Assembly: GCA_024663395.1 (NCBI GenBank)
Contig: JANFAH010000057.1
Location: 1 to 64,000, forward strand
Source of the DNA: Pisolithus tinctorius
Taxonomy: Eukaryota; Basidiomycota; Agaricomycetes; Boletales; Pisolithaceae
Reading direction: 5' to 3'
Length of the DNA stretch: 64,000 nucleotides
The position numbers and the translations under genes are program-made. Below, piece after piece: positions 24,096 to 34,589 of this stretch. Position 1 is the stretch's first letter; the number at the start of each line of letters is the position of its first letter. The notes beneath the pieces were generated by a model, which did no database searches, was not told the origin of the DNA, and was given only the letters and a program-made list of their open reading frames with translations.

Positions 24096-24550
24096 TTCCA
24101 CAGCTCTGAGAGGTAACAAGTATGAAACAGAGCTGTCGCTCGCGTCTTCCACCGCTGGTGTCAGTTTTTCTTAGGCGGCCTAGGGTGAAGAGAAAGTTGC
24201 GCTGGTCGCGGTCTCTGTATTCATACTCGGGTGTGCATGCCCTGAACAGATAAATCCCTGCTTGCCCATTGGTCGATAGCGGACACTCGGTAGGTTATGT
24301 TTCATGCGAAAGGGATCAAATAGGAGAGGCGTACGAAGTATACGCGGGGAAGTCTCGTTTGAAATGGATGCACTGTACCCGTTCGGGCGGGACTGCTGTC
24401 GGTCGGTAACTGGCGCCACGTGGCAACCGGATACGTATTGAAGATCGACGTGGACAGCGTGAACCCACCAACTTCTAAGCAGTGTGTCACCGCTGGAGTC
24501 GAGGCTGTCGAGGGCCGATTTACACTTCAAGTTGTTCATTTGGTGCAGTC
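24096..24550. promoter_or_regulatory. Shared divergent promoter, transporter copy 1 / ATP11
   Basis: AGATAA at 24248-24253 and CGATAG at 24274-24279 fit the HGATAR site of fungal GATA nitrogen regulators (AreA/Nit2 class), and a CCAAT (reverse) lies next to the second. The same three elements recur in the same order and at similar distance before the second transporter (34406-34437). Regulation by nitrogen status is inferred from known transporter control, not shown. Confidence 0.45.
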
Positions 24551-25794
24551 ATGTACTTCCGACCTGTTCTCTCTTTCACCAGAACCACCGCTCGACGTGC
24601 TCACCTGACGAACTTCTCTTGGCTTAGACGGGTTCATACGCAATCAGACGTATCTGAATATGATATCAAGTATGCGGACAAACTCCATCGAAAGGCAAAC
24701 GAGTTAGTGGCACCTTCCTTTTCGTGCACTGGAATGACAATTTCTGACACTTTATATAACCATACTTTCTCAACAGAAAGGGTGTGGCTCTTGACGAATT
24801 GAAGGTACAGGCCCGCCAGGAAGCTCGTCGCAAACAGAAAGAGGAGGCTGAAGTTGCCTTAGTGCGAAAGTTTCAGTCCGAGACCATCCTGGGAGCCGAT
24901 GGAGTTACCCAACCCACAGCAAAGAAACCCCTTCCTAGCCCGCGAAAGGATAGCTCTCCAATCAAGGTACATACATTTCGTGAGCAGTGGGTTGGCTGCG
25001 CCTTGGAATTTTGTTCCCTCCATAACTTGTGTTCATATTCTGATACTTAGCCACTTTCCTCTATCTTGAACGTCACCAAGTTACTGGCCACACCGCATAC
25101 GTCGTCACAAATATCTGCGCTTTGGACCGCCTACCATGCATCCCGATCCGGAGGAACGGGTAGGGGGTACATCTGTGCCTCCTTGCCTCTCGATGCGTAT
25201 AACACGATGACGAACGTTGCAAAAAGATATTCTTCTTTCGTTCTACCGTTGCCTAGGCAAACCAAACCAGAGGCGTTGTCAATAGGTGATACGTCTGAGC
25301 CAGCGCACGAATTTTTCTATTTGCAGTGGGATTTTCATCCCCCTCCATCGCAACCATCTGCTACCGAGCCACATCTATTTCAATCTGTTCCTCCAACTCC
25401 GAGAGGTACCGCTCTGCCTCCGGTCTCTACCGTCCTATTCACACCGCTGCAAGAGTACAAGAGTCGTAATTCATTTGCGATGCCGTATTTGGTCTTGACA
25501 TTCCACACCGATTTGTCTCACTCGCATGGCCTCGTTCTTCTTCGTGGAGAAATAACACCGTCCGCTGCCATGACAAATGGGGAACCTACACAGGACGTGG
25601 CAGGGCGTTATCTGCTAAATCAGGTAGATGCACAACTGCTGGCGATGGGTATACAGAAATATTATCTGTGGGGTGAGAAGAAGGGTGCGGAAGCGAGTGG
25701 CTCTCCTGCTGAAGAACTGTTAAGGCGGTTCCACGAAAGACCAGACGATTTCGATTGGCAAGAACTGTTAAAGCAATCGGAGGTTACAGTGTAG
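24551..25794 (+). CDS. ATP11: F1-ATPase assembly chaperone Atp11
   Basis: Mitochondrial matrix chaperone that holds the F1 beta subunit before assembly. Exon 1 (24551 to about 24711) encodes a basic presequence (MYFRPVLSFTRTTARRAH), then SEYDIKYADKLHRKANE. Exon 2 begins KGVALDELKVQARQEARRKQ and ends SPRKDSSPIK; exon 3 carries the conserved core: ISALWTAYHA, GYICASLPLDAYNTM, FFYLQWDFH, FTPLQEYKSR, PYLVLTFHTDLSHSHGLVLL, and ends DDFDWQELLKQ. Full length, uninterrupted, about 350 residues. This is the only working copy; two relics lie at 20530-21480 and 32730-33980. Its 3' end is 68 bp from that of the SDR-like gene. Confidence 0.93.
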
Positions 25795-25862
25795 TACAGC
25801 TTAGGGAGGCAGTGGGTGTGGGGACTTAAGTACTACTGTTCGTATGACAAACTACTGAGTTA

Positions 25863-26522
25863 TCACGAAGTCACAAGCGGGCGAGCTTTCACCCACTCCT
25901 TCTTGGTAAGCTCTTGTAACACGAATGCCACAAAAGCGATTCTCGTCAGACTAGTTGTAGTCTGACCGTCGCCGACATAGCCAGCGATGAAGGACTCGTT
26001 ACTGCCACTATTCAAGAGAGGCACGCGAACGATGGTCCAGTCGATGGTGTCGCCTTCCCTGCAGATGGTTTCTCCGATCGCTACGACGTCCTTGTATGCC
26101 GTACTGGCAAAGGTTGCCACGCCGCTGACGATGGTGGACATGACTAGACTATGCTTGTCGTGGGGATCTTTAATGCTAGGCGTGCCCAGCGCGATGAGCC
26201 GGGAAACTCCACGTTCCTTCATTACTTTGATGATGAGTGAATACGCATGAGCGAGGGGCTCTCCTCTGGGATGAAACGGTCCGCGAGAGACAGCGGGGCC
26301 GAGCGCAGATAAGACAGCATCGACGTCCTGTAACGCATCGGACAAAGACTCTGCATCCGTCAGCTGACCCTTGCGAATGATGATCTGGGAGCTGTCTCGG
26401 AGGTTCTGAGGGAGTTTCTCTGGGGAGCGGGCATAGACAACAACGGTGTGTCCGTCCGCGACAGCTCTTCCGACGAGGAGCACCCCTATACCGCCTGTTG
26501 CCCCGAGAATGAGAACGCGCAT
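25863..26522 (-). CDS. SDR-like NAD(P)-binding protein
   Basis: Single exon of about 219 residues starting MRVLILGATGGIG, a Rossmann GATGGIG motif, followed by VVVYARSPEKLP on strand 2, DVDAVLSALGP and a C-terminal half with ETICREGDTIDWTIVRVPLL. Resembles the NAD(P)H-binding, NmrA-like/BLVRB-like reductases, which act on varied small molecules; substrate unknown. I use ATG 26522 because the frame upstream has only a GTG. The 3' third exists as two decayed copies (20200-20440, 32455-32690). Convergent with ATP11 and in tandem with LIP2. Confidence 0.85.
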   Translation of the reverse strand: MRVLILGATGGIGVLLVGRAVADGHTVVVYARSPEKLPQNLRDSSQIIIRKGQLTDAESLSDALQDVDAVLSALGPAVSRGPFHPRGEPLAHAYSLIIKVMKERGVSRLIALGTPSIKDPHDKHSLVMSTIVSGVATFASTAYKDVVAIGETICREGDTIDWTIVRVPLLNSGSNESFIAGYVGDGQTTTSLTRIAFVAFVLQELTKKEWVKARPLVTS

Positions 26523-26647
26523 GATGGAAGTCTGAATGAAGCTTTCAAGCACAGCTGAAGGCAGGTTGGAATGTCAGGATCGTCAATGTCATCGAACTTG
26601 ATGACACAATCGTTCACTCCCCCACGGTATCTGATTGTAATTACATG

Positions 26648-27433
26648 CTAGTGGGGTAGCGTAGCGGGACTCTTTGGCCAGTCTCCTGCTGCCAGTGCCT
26701 CTTCTTCCAAAGCCACGATAGCTTCCCCAATCTCACCAGCAGATTCGACCCTCAGCCTTTCCATATTTCTCCCGTACATCGTTCCGAACGCAGCGATTAT
26801 GCCTTCCACCACATCATCAACTCGAACAGCCTTCCCGGTCGCCAGCTCTATACACCCCGCTTTCACCTCCCCAAGTCCACAAGCCACCACCCTGTCGAAC
26901 CACGCCAACGGTTCCTTGGTTACGTTCATCGCAAATCCGTGCATTGTCAGTCTATGGCGGACCTGCACACCAATACTAGCAACTTTCGTCGTAGCGTCCA
27001 GGAACACGCCTGTGTGCTCTGAAGGAACATTCCGTAATCCGTGTTCCCCTGCAAGACATGCTTGTATCGCTCGTTGCATCCGACATACGTAGTCCCTAGT
27101 TCCCATTGCCGGCGACGTCCGACCGAGATCGAGAAGCGGGTATCCGACGAGCTGACCGGGTCCGTGATATGTCAATTGACCGCCGCGTGACGTTGTAGCA
27201 AAGTCGGCGCCGATCTGAGTGAGACGCGTTCTTTCGGCGGCGAGCTCTTCAGCGTTCTGCCGACGCCCAGCCGTATAAACGGGTCGGTGTTGCAGGAGCA
27301 GAAGGATGTCATGATGGGATGATGTACGACGAGCAGAGAGCTGGATTTGGTGCAGTCTCTCTTGTAGAGCGAGCGTTCTCGTGTAGGGTAAGGGCGTTTG
27401 GAAATAGTGGTAAAACACAGGAGGTAATGACAT
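26648..27433 (-). CDS. LIP2: Octanoyl (lipoyl) transferase, LipB family
   Basis: Moves octanoate from acyl-carrier protein to lipoyl domains, the first step of mitochondrial lipoylation. Intronless, about 261 residues. Family motifs are all present: LLLQHRPVYTAGRR, RGGQLTYHGPGQLVGYPL, the lysine motif TKVASIGVQVRH, the HGFAMNV strand and VVACGLGEV with the presumed catalytic cysteine. A C-terminal helix rich in Glu and Ala follows the core. No strong presequence is visible, so targeting may rely on the first helix (FYHYFQTPLPYTRTLAL). A short relic lies at 19990-20180. Confidence 0.92.
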   Translation of the reverse strand: MSLPPVFYHYFQTPLPYTRTLALQERLHQIQLSARRTSSHHDILLLLQHRPVYTAGRRQNAEELAAERTRLTQIGADFATTSRGGQLTYHGPGQLVGYPLLDLGRTSPAMGTRDYVCRMQRAIQACLAGEHGLRNVPSEHTGVFLDATTKVASIGVQVRHRLTMHGFAMNVTKEPLAWFDRVVACGLGEVKAGCIELATGKAVRVDDVVEGIIAAFGTMYGRNMERLRVESAGEIGEAIVALEEEALAAGDWPKSPATLPH

Positions 27434-28263
27434 GGCTTTGAGAGCTCCCCGCGCTGGCGCGACCGCCTACTGTGCGAATTTTTGTTAGCTTGGGCTCAAA
27501 CAGGCTCCATCGACATTACTCGGACACCACAACATCAACTTCATAATAATAACATGAACACATGGTAAGTATGACCCTATGAAATGTGCAGGAAAACTGA
27601 TACATTTGTTGGATCACGATTGGGGTCGGGGGCAATCAAAGGCTAAGCTGAAGCCCGGTCGTACGTGACATTCACTCACAATAGTCAGGAGCTTTCGTCC
27701 GAATTGTGCGATATGCGCATTCTAGGCTAATGGTAAAATTCAATGTATGCCCATGGAGCATGTTCTCTTGTTCTCGTTTAGCTGGAATCTGTGACGGTGG
27801 AGCCATAAGCAGTTGTCTTTTTTTATTTTATTACTACACTCAACTTGCCACTTACACCACAGAACTCCTTCTTGTTAGTTGCACCTGTTCTGTCATCCAG
27901 TCGCCCGTACCCACAGTGAGAGACCTCATCGATCGTTCAGAGGCGAGAATAGAGCGAAGACCTGTGCTCGGACTCACCCTTTTCCTCCGAGGTCTGAATA
28001 TCGGAGTCTGGAGGCAATGGTCACCTCACGTGAATCTGTAATTGTGACTGCCTTACTACGTGACGAAACCGGGAGCGTCCATCGAATGGCACGTATATTG
28101 TTGTGATGTGATACGCGCACTTGGGTACTTGTGCCGTATCAAACCAAGTCTTATCTATTCACCAGCAGGACACGTATCCCTCCTTTCTTGCACAAATACA
28201 TGCGCTGACAATACTCAGTTCGCAGAGGTACGTACTCTTCCATCGATCCTGATTGGACCACAA
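27434..28263. other. Intergenic, downstream of truncated TPR-HET gene
   Basis: This should hold the rest of the HET domain if the TPR gene were complete, but I find no HET motifs (WIDTCC-, TRGW-like) on the minus strand here. It also contains the LIP2 promoter. No other gene is supported. Confidence 0.4.
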
Positions 28264-31050
28264 TTACCCCCGCCTGCAAGCAACAAGACAGAAGTCTTGA
28301 AGCTTTCTGAGACCCGCCTTTGGCACCACGGCCACGTCATATATGGAGGAGCCCTTGACGTCGCGCAACGATGGCTCGCCACCACCCCGGTGGTGAGAAA
28401 GAGTGACAAATTTAAAATATAATAAGATGGCAGCACGGATGCACTCGAAGTCGATGTATGGATCACATGCTGTCACTGACGACAAGAGGCGGTGGTATTG
28501 TTGGCTGATCACGAAGTGGGATACCTGGACGTCCCGGTTGCACAACTTGCCGGTACGCGTGTGTAGCAATCTAGTCGGCGCGTTTTTCAAGGCGTCAAAT
28601 GCGACGTGCCAGATGAGTTGCTCAATGCCAGCTCGTTCAATGCCTGAAGTACCGGAAGTGATCATCCCCATTGGTGAACGGATCTTCATGTGCAGGTAGG
28701 TTATAAGACGCTCCAGGAGTAGGTCATAACCCGGGTCTCCGGGTGTTAGTAGGTCCGTGGCTGCTTGTTGGAATTCAATCGCCTTGTCTAAATCAGCCCT
28801 TGTAGCGTTTTCACGAAATCTGTCCACTAGGCATAGCGCGAGGGCGTGAAGAGATGAGGCACGGGCAGGGTGTCGAGCTGGACGGAGTCGAATTACTTGC
28901 TGAAGTACCATAATAGCCTCGTTTAAGTCGGTAATGGCACGGTGGCTGCAGAACCTGCCCCGAAGGAACTTCGCGAGGATGTGTAGATAGTCTACCACTC
29001 GCCCAAGGATGGCAAATTCATCCAACCGTTCCACCAGGGCCAGAGCTTGAGCTCGTTGATGAACGAAAGGGGTTGTGGGTCTGATAAGGGTTGTGCCGCG
29101 ATTTGGGAGTCGGAGCTGCAAAACGGTGGTCGCAAGACGAATAGCATCGGCCAAGTCGACCGTTGCGGCCTGTTGCAGAACCGAGTGCCGAAGACACAGT
29201 GAGAGGTTGTGGAGTGACGAGGTAAGGACAAAATGATCTGTTGAATGGGCCCTCGAGAAGGTTTGACAAAGAGATTGTGCCTCGACCGAGCTGAACAATG
29301 CGAAGTGTCTCAGAAAACTCGCCCAAAGAGGGACAGCAAGATCATACAGATACTTGCGACGATCAAGATGACCCATTGGATGGAGATCGAGCAGTATGTG
29401 CCTAAGCATCATGACCTCCTCGAAGTCAGCAGTTGGCTTCTGCCTGTTAAACCTTTCGGTAAGACAGGCAGCAAGCTTTTTGAGGGTCCAAGGTCGATCA
29501 GGATGTCCAGAGGGACATTGTTCCAATGCTTCACGGGACAACTGACTTGCCTCTTCTAAGTCATGCATCGTAGCCTGCTCCTGGAAGCGTCTCCTAAGGT
29601 AATCAGCAAGAGTGCCAAGAGCTTCGTGACGACATGGATGCCCTGGTGGACGGAGTTCTAGTACTACATGTCTGAGCGTGATGGCTTCTTCCAAATCCGC
29701 AACTACCTCCTGAGCATCATATCTATCCCTGAGACAGAGAGCAAGGGAAGAGAGCAAACACGACCGATGAGGATCTGCAGAGGGACATAGATCCAATGCT
29801 TCACGGCGCAACCTGATTCCCTCCTCCAAGTCGCACATTGCGGCTTGTTTATGGAATCTCCTCCAGAGGAGAGAGGCAAGGTTCCCGAGAATTTCGCCAC
29901 GACCAGGATGCCCTGGTGGGCAGAGCTTGAGCGCTGCACGTTCGAGGGCTCCAGCTTCTTCTAAGTCAGCAACCTCCCCATGATTGACATATCTACTCGA
30001 GAGACAAAGAGCAAGATGGTGGAACATCGAAGACTGATCAGGATGCGCAGGCGGAAGTAGTTCCAGTGCTGCACGGTAAAACTCAATTGCGTCTTGCAAG
30101 TCACATATTGCAGCTCGTTCCCAGAACCTCTCCCAGAGGTAATGGGCAAGATTGTAGAAACATATGCCGCGACCCGGATGCCCCAATGGGCAGAGTGCGA
30201 GTGCTGCGCCCCCGAATGCAACAGCTTCTTCTAAGTCGGCAGTTACCCCCGGATTGTTGTATCTATTCGAGAGATAAAGAGCAAGCGAGTGGAGCGATAA
30301 ATACCGATCAGGATGTCCAGATGGACGTAGTAGCAATGCTGCACAGTGCAACTCAATTGCCTCCTCCAAGTCGTGCATTGTAGCTTGCTTCTGGAACCTT
30401 GTCCACAAGTCACAGGCAAGAGCGAAGAGAGCTGCATGACGATTTAAATGCCCTGGTGGGTGGAACTCGAGTGCCGCACGTCTGAGGGCTATGGCTTCTT
30501 CCAAGTCGGCGACCACGCCCTGATTGTCATACCTACTTGAGAGGCAGAGAGCAAGATGGTGGAGCAATGGAAACCGGTCCGGAAGTCCAGACGGAAGTAG
30601 TTCCAGTGCCGCACGGTAAAACTCAATCGCGTCCTCCAAGTCGCGTATTGCGGCTTGCTCCTGGAACCTCTTCCGGAGATTATGGGCGAGATGGGAAAGA
30701 GTCGTTTTACGACACGGATGCCCTGGTGGACAGCGCTCGAGTGCCGCACGTCCGAGAGCGACAGCTTCTTCCAGATCCGCGAGTATCCCCGTATTGTCAT
30801 ACCTACACGAGAGGCCAAAAGCAAGTCCGTGGAGTGAGCAAGGCCGTTCGTGACTTTCGGCTGGTCGGAGTGCAAGGGCAGCGCGGTACATGGCAATTGC
30901 CTCATTCACGTCATCGATTTTCTCCTCATTTAGGAACTTATCATAAAGGGCCTCTGCCAGGTTGTCAAGTGCAATGTCCCACTCCTCATGTCCTGGACAG
31001 CAACGTTCTAACTCTGCTCGTGCATGCGAAACGTCGTCTGTCAAACTCAT
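28264..31050 (-). CDS. TPR-array protein with truncated HET-like C-terminus
   Basis: One exon of about 928 residues from ATG 31050. It contains roughly a dozen repeats of about 50 residues with the pattern DLEEAIxLxRAALExxPxGHPDR...LxxLAxxLxxRF, each made of TPR-like helix pairs; such arrays are common in mushroom NLR-like and CHAT proteins. After residue 800 the array gives way to DFECIRAAILLYFKFVTLSH, GEPSLRDVKG and LRKLQDFCLVAC, which matches the opening of the HET-like domain in mushroom TPR-HET proteins (SHRW.GEP.DV). The frame then ends at RRG, so most of the HET domain is missing. A donor-like GTAATTG follows the last Arg codon, but no continuation was found. Possibly a decayed incompatibility-type gene. 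Confidence 0.75.
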   Translation of the reverse strand: MSLTDDVSHARAELERCCPGHEEWDIALDNLAEALYDKFLNEEKIDDVNEAIAMYRAALALRPAESHERPCSLHGLAFGLSCRYDNTGILADLEEAVALGRAALERCPPGHPCRKTTLSHLAHNLRKRFQEQAAIRDLEDAIEFYRAALELLPSGLPDRFPLLHHLALCLSSRYDNQGVVADLEEAIALRRAALEFHPPGHLNRHAALFALACDLWTRFQKQATMHDLEEAIELHCAALLLRPSGHPDRYLSLHSLALYLSNRYNNPGVTADLEEAVAFGGAALALCPLGHPGRGICFYNLAHYLWERFWERAAICDLQDAIEFYRAALELLPPAHPDQSSMFHHLALCLSSRYVNHGEVADLEEAGALERAALKLCPPGHPGRGEILGNLASLLWRRFHKQAAMCDLEEGIRLRREALDLCPSADPHRSCLLSSLALCLRDRYDAQEVVADLEEAITLRHVVLELRPPGHPCRHEALGTLADYLRRRFQEQATMHDLEEASQLSREALEQCPSGHPDRPWTLKKLAACLTERFNRQKPTADFEEVMMLRHILLDLHPMGHLDRRKYLYDLAVPLWASFLRHFALFSSVEAQSLCQTFSRAHSTDHFVLTSSLHNLSLCLRHSVLQQAATVDLADAIRLATTVLQLRLPNRGTTLIRPTTPFVHQRAQALALVERLDEFAILGRVVDYLHILAKFLRGRFCSHRAITDLNEAIMVLQQVIRLRPARHPARASSLHALALCLVDRFRENATRADLDKAIEFQQAATDLLTPGDPGYDLLLERLITYLHMKIRSPMGMITSGTSGIERAGIEQLIWHVAFDALKNAPTRLLHTRTGKLCNRDVQVSHFVISQQYHRLLSSVTACDPYIDFECIRAAILLYFKFVTLSHHRGGGEPSLRDVKGSSIYDVAVVPKAGLRKLQDFCLVACRRG

Positions 31051-32454
31051 CAAACACCGTTACACTGGGAAGATAAATGCAGTGAAAATGGGTTATCTTT
31101 CGGAGTTGGTTGGGTAATCAGCTGCAATAAAACAGGAACGGTAAAACCATACATTATCTTCAAGCACGAGAAATCAATAGAGCTCAAGAAATCTTGAACG
31201 CCAGAATGCTACTTGAATCAGCGAGGTGAACTGAATACCATATGCGAAATTACTCACGGGTAAGGATGCCAAGTATATAACTCTAGAGAAATCTTGGGTA
31301 TCGGTGAGAACAAAGCGTAGATTTGACATACTCGAAGGTCAATGGACGTAACACGACGATGGCCGATAGGGAATTCACCAGTAGATGCAAAAAATGCCAG
31401 TTGATAGGGGATTTTAAGTCCGGGGAACCGTCCGCCAATCTACTAGACCTGAACGTCTTAAATGTAGCAGATGGTACAGGATTACTGCCCACATCAGGGG
31501 GACAGGGAACGGTGGTATCACTGTCATGACCGGGCAGTGACATCTATTCGCTTACTGATGTGCCCCTGCCCTACACACAGCTTGGCCAACACGAGTCTGC
31601 CGCACGCCGAAGTTCCTGCAATACTTATCCTAAACAGTACAGCTTTTACAGTAATGCGGATAAAAAATGCAGATGCATATGAACAGGCGCCACTCCGAAC
31701 AAATGCCTTTCTCATGGCGGTTTCGTGATTCGTCCAGACATCGCCGAATAAGAGCCAGTGAACTCCTCTGGAGTTCTCGAAATTAAACTTTCTGGCGGAA
31801 AGGAAAGATGATGGTATCAAAAATCTCACACGCCAAACTTCTGGCACTTCTACAGGGGGTGACAAAAATTTCGGGTTCTTCTACCCACGTAGTTCTGTTT
31901 TTTATATATCAGCTCCACGCATACTACAGTTGCTCTATGTACCAGAAACCACAAGCCCTCGAGATCACAGATCACCAGTGAAAAGGCAGATCCAATCTGA
32001 CTTTGAGCAATTCCCTGCTACAGAAAGTGGCATCGCGGACTAGCAAAACGAAGGAACCTGTGTAAACCTGCATAGAGTTGCGTGGGCATTTCTGTTTTGC
32101 CGACAGGCAGCGCAGAGTTTTCAAACGTAGACATCCTTCCCAAAAGGTATCGCGAACCCCATGGTGTGGTGTTGTGTGGTGTTCGAATTTTGTAATGCGG
32201 GGGGTGCACTCCACCAGGGCCACTGAAAAGTCAGTGGACACCGTGACAGAAAAAAAACGCAAGATTTGATTCCCCACAGAAGGATGCGTATGTAGCTCCG
32301 CTCACTTCCATTCACAGCACCGTGAACCCTTCAATCAAGATTGATGGAAGAGTGCGTACCACTGCAAGTTGATTATCGTCGGCCCGTGCATTTATGTGAG
32401 GAAGGATGGATACATGCTATCTTACTGAGGTTGGGTCTTGACGCTCCACGAGCG
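31051..32454. other. Intergenic, no supported gene
   Basis: About 1.4 kb between the TPR gene start and the inverted relic block. Reading frames here are short and without family features (31283-31865, 31972-32315). AT-rich stretches only. Confidence 0.45.
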
Positions 32455-32690
32455 CCCAACTGCCCGAAATCGAAGAAACCATTTATGGGGATGGCGACAC
32501 CGTCGACTGCATGGTCCCCCGCGCGCCTCTCTTGAACAATAGCAGCGGCGACTCCGTCGTTGGTTCTGTTGGTAATGGTTAGATTGCACCTTGTCAGACG
32601 AGAATTGCTATTATGTTACAACAACTTTCAAGGAGCGGGTGAATGCTCGTCCGCTGGTAACTTCTCTGTGAATTGCTGCGCAATTGCGCG
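32455..32690 (+). pseudogene. SDR gene 3' fragment, second
   Basis: Reads EIEETIYGDGDTVDCMVPRA and SVVGSVGNG, then a stop, matching the C-terminal third of the SDR-like gene at 25863-26522. Shares with the 20200-20440 fragment changes absent from the intact gene, such as the run GTTACAACAACTTTCAAGGA. Confidence 0.75.
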
Positions 32691-32729
32691 TCAGTACTTA
32701 TTATAATTATAAGCCTCCACATTCCCTAC

Positions 32730-33980
32730 CTGTACTCACCGATTGCTTCAACAGTTCTTGCCAATCGAGATCGTCTGGTCCTTCGTAGAACCGTTTCAAC
32801 AAATCTTCAGCAACAGGATCACGCACTTCCGCACCCTTCCTTTTACCACATGTGTGTGTACCTATCGCCAACAGTCGCACGTCCATTTCATTTAGCACAT
32901 AACGATCTGCAATGACCCGTCCGAGTTACGCATCTGTCATAGTAGCAGGCAGCACTATTTCTCCGCGGAGAGAAAATAAGCATTGCGCACAAGACAAATC
33001 GGTGTGGAGAGTCAAAATCAAGTAGGACGTGGCGAATGATATATTCTAGCAGCGAAGTGGATAGTACGATAGAGATTGGAGGCAGAGGGCCGCTCCCGGG
33101 TGTTGTAGGAACAGGCTGGAATGGATTTGGCTCGGCAGCGACTAGCGGATGGGTTGTGAAGGAGGGAAATGGAAGTCCCATTGCAAATGGAAGAATTCGT
33201 GTGCTGGCTCTGAACCATTGCCTGTCTCTGGTTTGATTTGCGTAGGAACCGGTAGAACAAAAGAACATTTTTTTTACAACGTTCGTCATCTTACGCTTCG
33301 AGACCCAAGGACACGCAAACACCCGCCCTGCCCGTTCTTCCAGAGCCGGTGGGCGGTTTGAAGCGCAGATATTTGTGGTGACGTATGTGAAGTAGCCAGC
33401 AACTTGGCGACATTCAGGATGCAGGATGAAAGTAGTTAAGTATGAAAATAATACAAGTTAGGCAAGGAACACGATTCCGAGGCGCAGAAGGGCGCAACCT
33501 GGTAACCAACCCCAGGAGCACTAATCGTGTGTACCTTGATTGGGAAGCTATCCTTTCGCGGGCTAGGAGAATTTTCTGGCCAACTCCGAAATCGGTTGCC
33601 GGGATGGTTCTAGAGTAAAATCTCCGCACAATGGCAGTATCGGCTTCCTCCTTCTGTTTACGAAGAGATTCCTAGCAGACCTGTACCTTCAGTTCATCAA
33701 GGGCTATACCCTGCCAATACGCTATCCCCTTTTCTGTTGGCAGGGTATGGATACCAGCGAGCACGTCATCGTTACGAAGTGTCAGAAATGTCATGCTGAT
33801 GCACAAGAATAGGAAGGCGCCTCTCACTCCTTCGCCTTTTGATGGAATTATCCAGGCATGTCTGATTGCGTATGAAGCCCTCTAAGCCAAGAAAGGCTGG
33901 TGTAGTTTGTCAGGTGGGCACGTCGGGCAGCTCCAGTGAGAAATGAGCAGGTCGGGAGAACATGTCATGAAGCACTGCAT
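32730..33980 (-). pseudogene. ATP11 relic 2
   Basis: Remains of ATP11 on the minus strand, from first-exon sequence near 33890-33980 to the C-terminal region (MDVRLLAIGT; EDLLKRFYEGPDDLDWQELL) near 32740. Frameshifts and stops throughout; only short stretches read. It sits head-to-head with the second transporter in the arrangement seen for the intact pair at 22.2-25.8 kb, so it is the lost partner in the inverted duplicate. Confidence 0.82.
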
Positions 33981-34399
33981 CGAATGAACGACGTGCAGTG
34001 TAAATCGACCCTTGACAGTCTCGACCCCAGCCGCGATAGTACAGATAGTATACTACAGTGATACACTGTACTGAGTAGGTCCATGCTGTTATCATGTCGA
34101 CGTCGATCCCGGCCGGATTTAATACAGAGCCGGTGACCGGGTCGCCAGGTGACACCACCTACCGACCGACAGCGAGTTCAGTGATGCCCGGTGCCCACAC
34201 CACCTGCTTGAACGAGTAGATCGTTGAGAACGGATTTCAAACGAGATTTCTCCGCATGTGCCTTGCACGTCTGTCCTATTTGATCCCTTTTCGCAATGGA
34301 CCAAAGAGGCGGTTCGAGCTGTCACTAGTCACTAATCACCACGACAGCCTTTTTTTTCGCCTGTCTTCTCCGACCCTGGTGATTACATAACTGACCGAG

Positions 34400-34440
34400 C
34401 TTCCGCTATCGACCAATGAGCTGGCAAGTATTTATCTGTT
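34400..34440. promoter_or_regulatory. Conserved GATA/CCAAT elements, transporter copy 2
   Basis: CTATCG (34406-34411) and TTATCT (34432-34437) are the reverse complements of the two GATA-like sites found before copy 1, with CCAAT between them at 34413. They lie about 150-180 bp before the ATG in both copies, whereas flanking bases have changed more. Function is inferred. Confidence 0.4.
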
Positions 34441-34589
34441 CAGGACCTCCACACCCGAGTATGAATACAGAGCCCGGGACACCACAAATTTCTCCTCGTC
34501 CTGGGCCAGCTAAGAAAAACCGACACCATCGATAGAAGACACGACGGACAGGCCCATTTCATACTTTTTACCTCTCAGAACCGAAGAAA

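Noticed and set aside
28700..30950. Repeats read as a satellite or CRISPR-like array
   Set aside because: The units are coding in one frame, vary in step with TPR helices, and have no spacer-repeat structure.
30066..31076. Plus-strand frames of 105 and 179 codons with apparent repeats
   Set aside because: Antisense to the TPR array; the repeats are its reverse complement.
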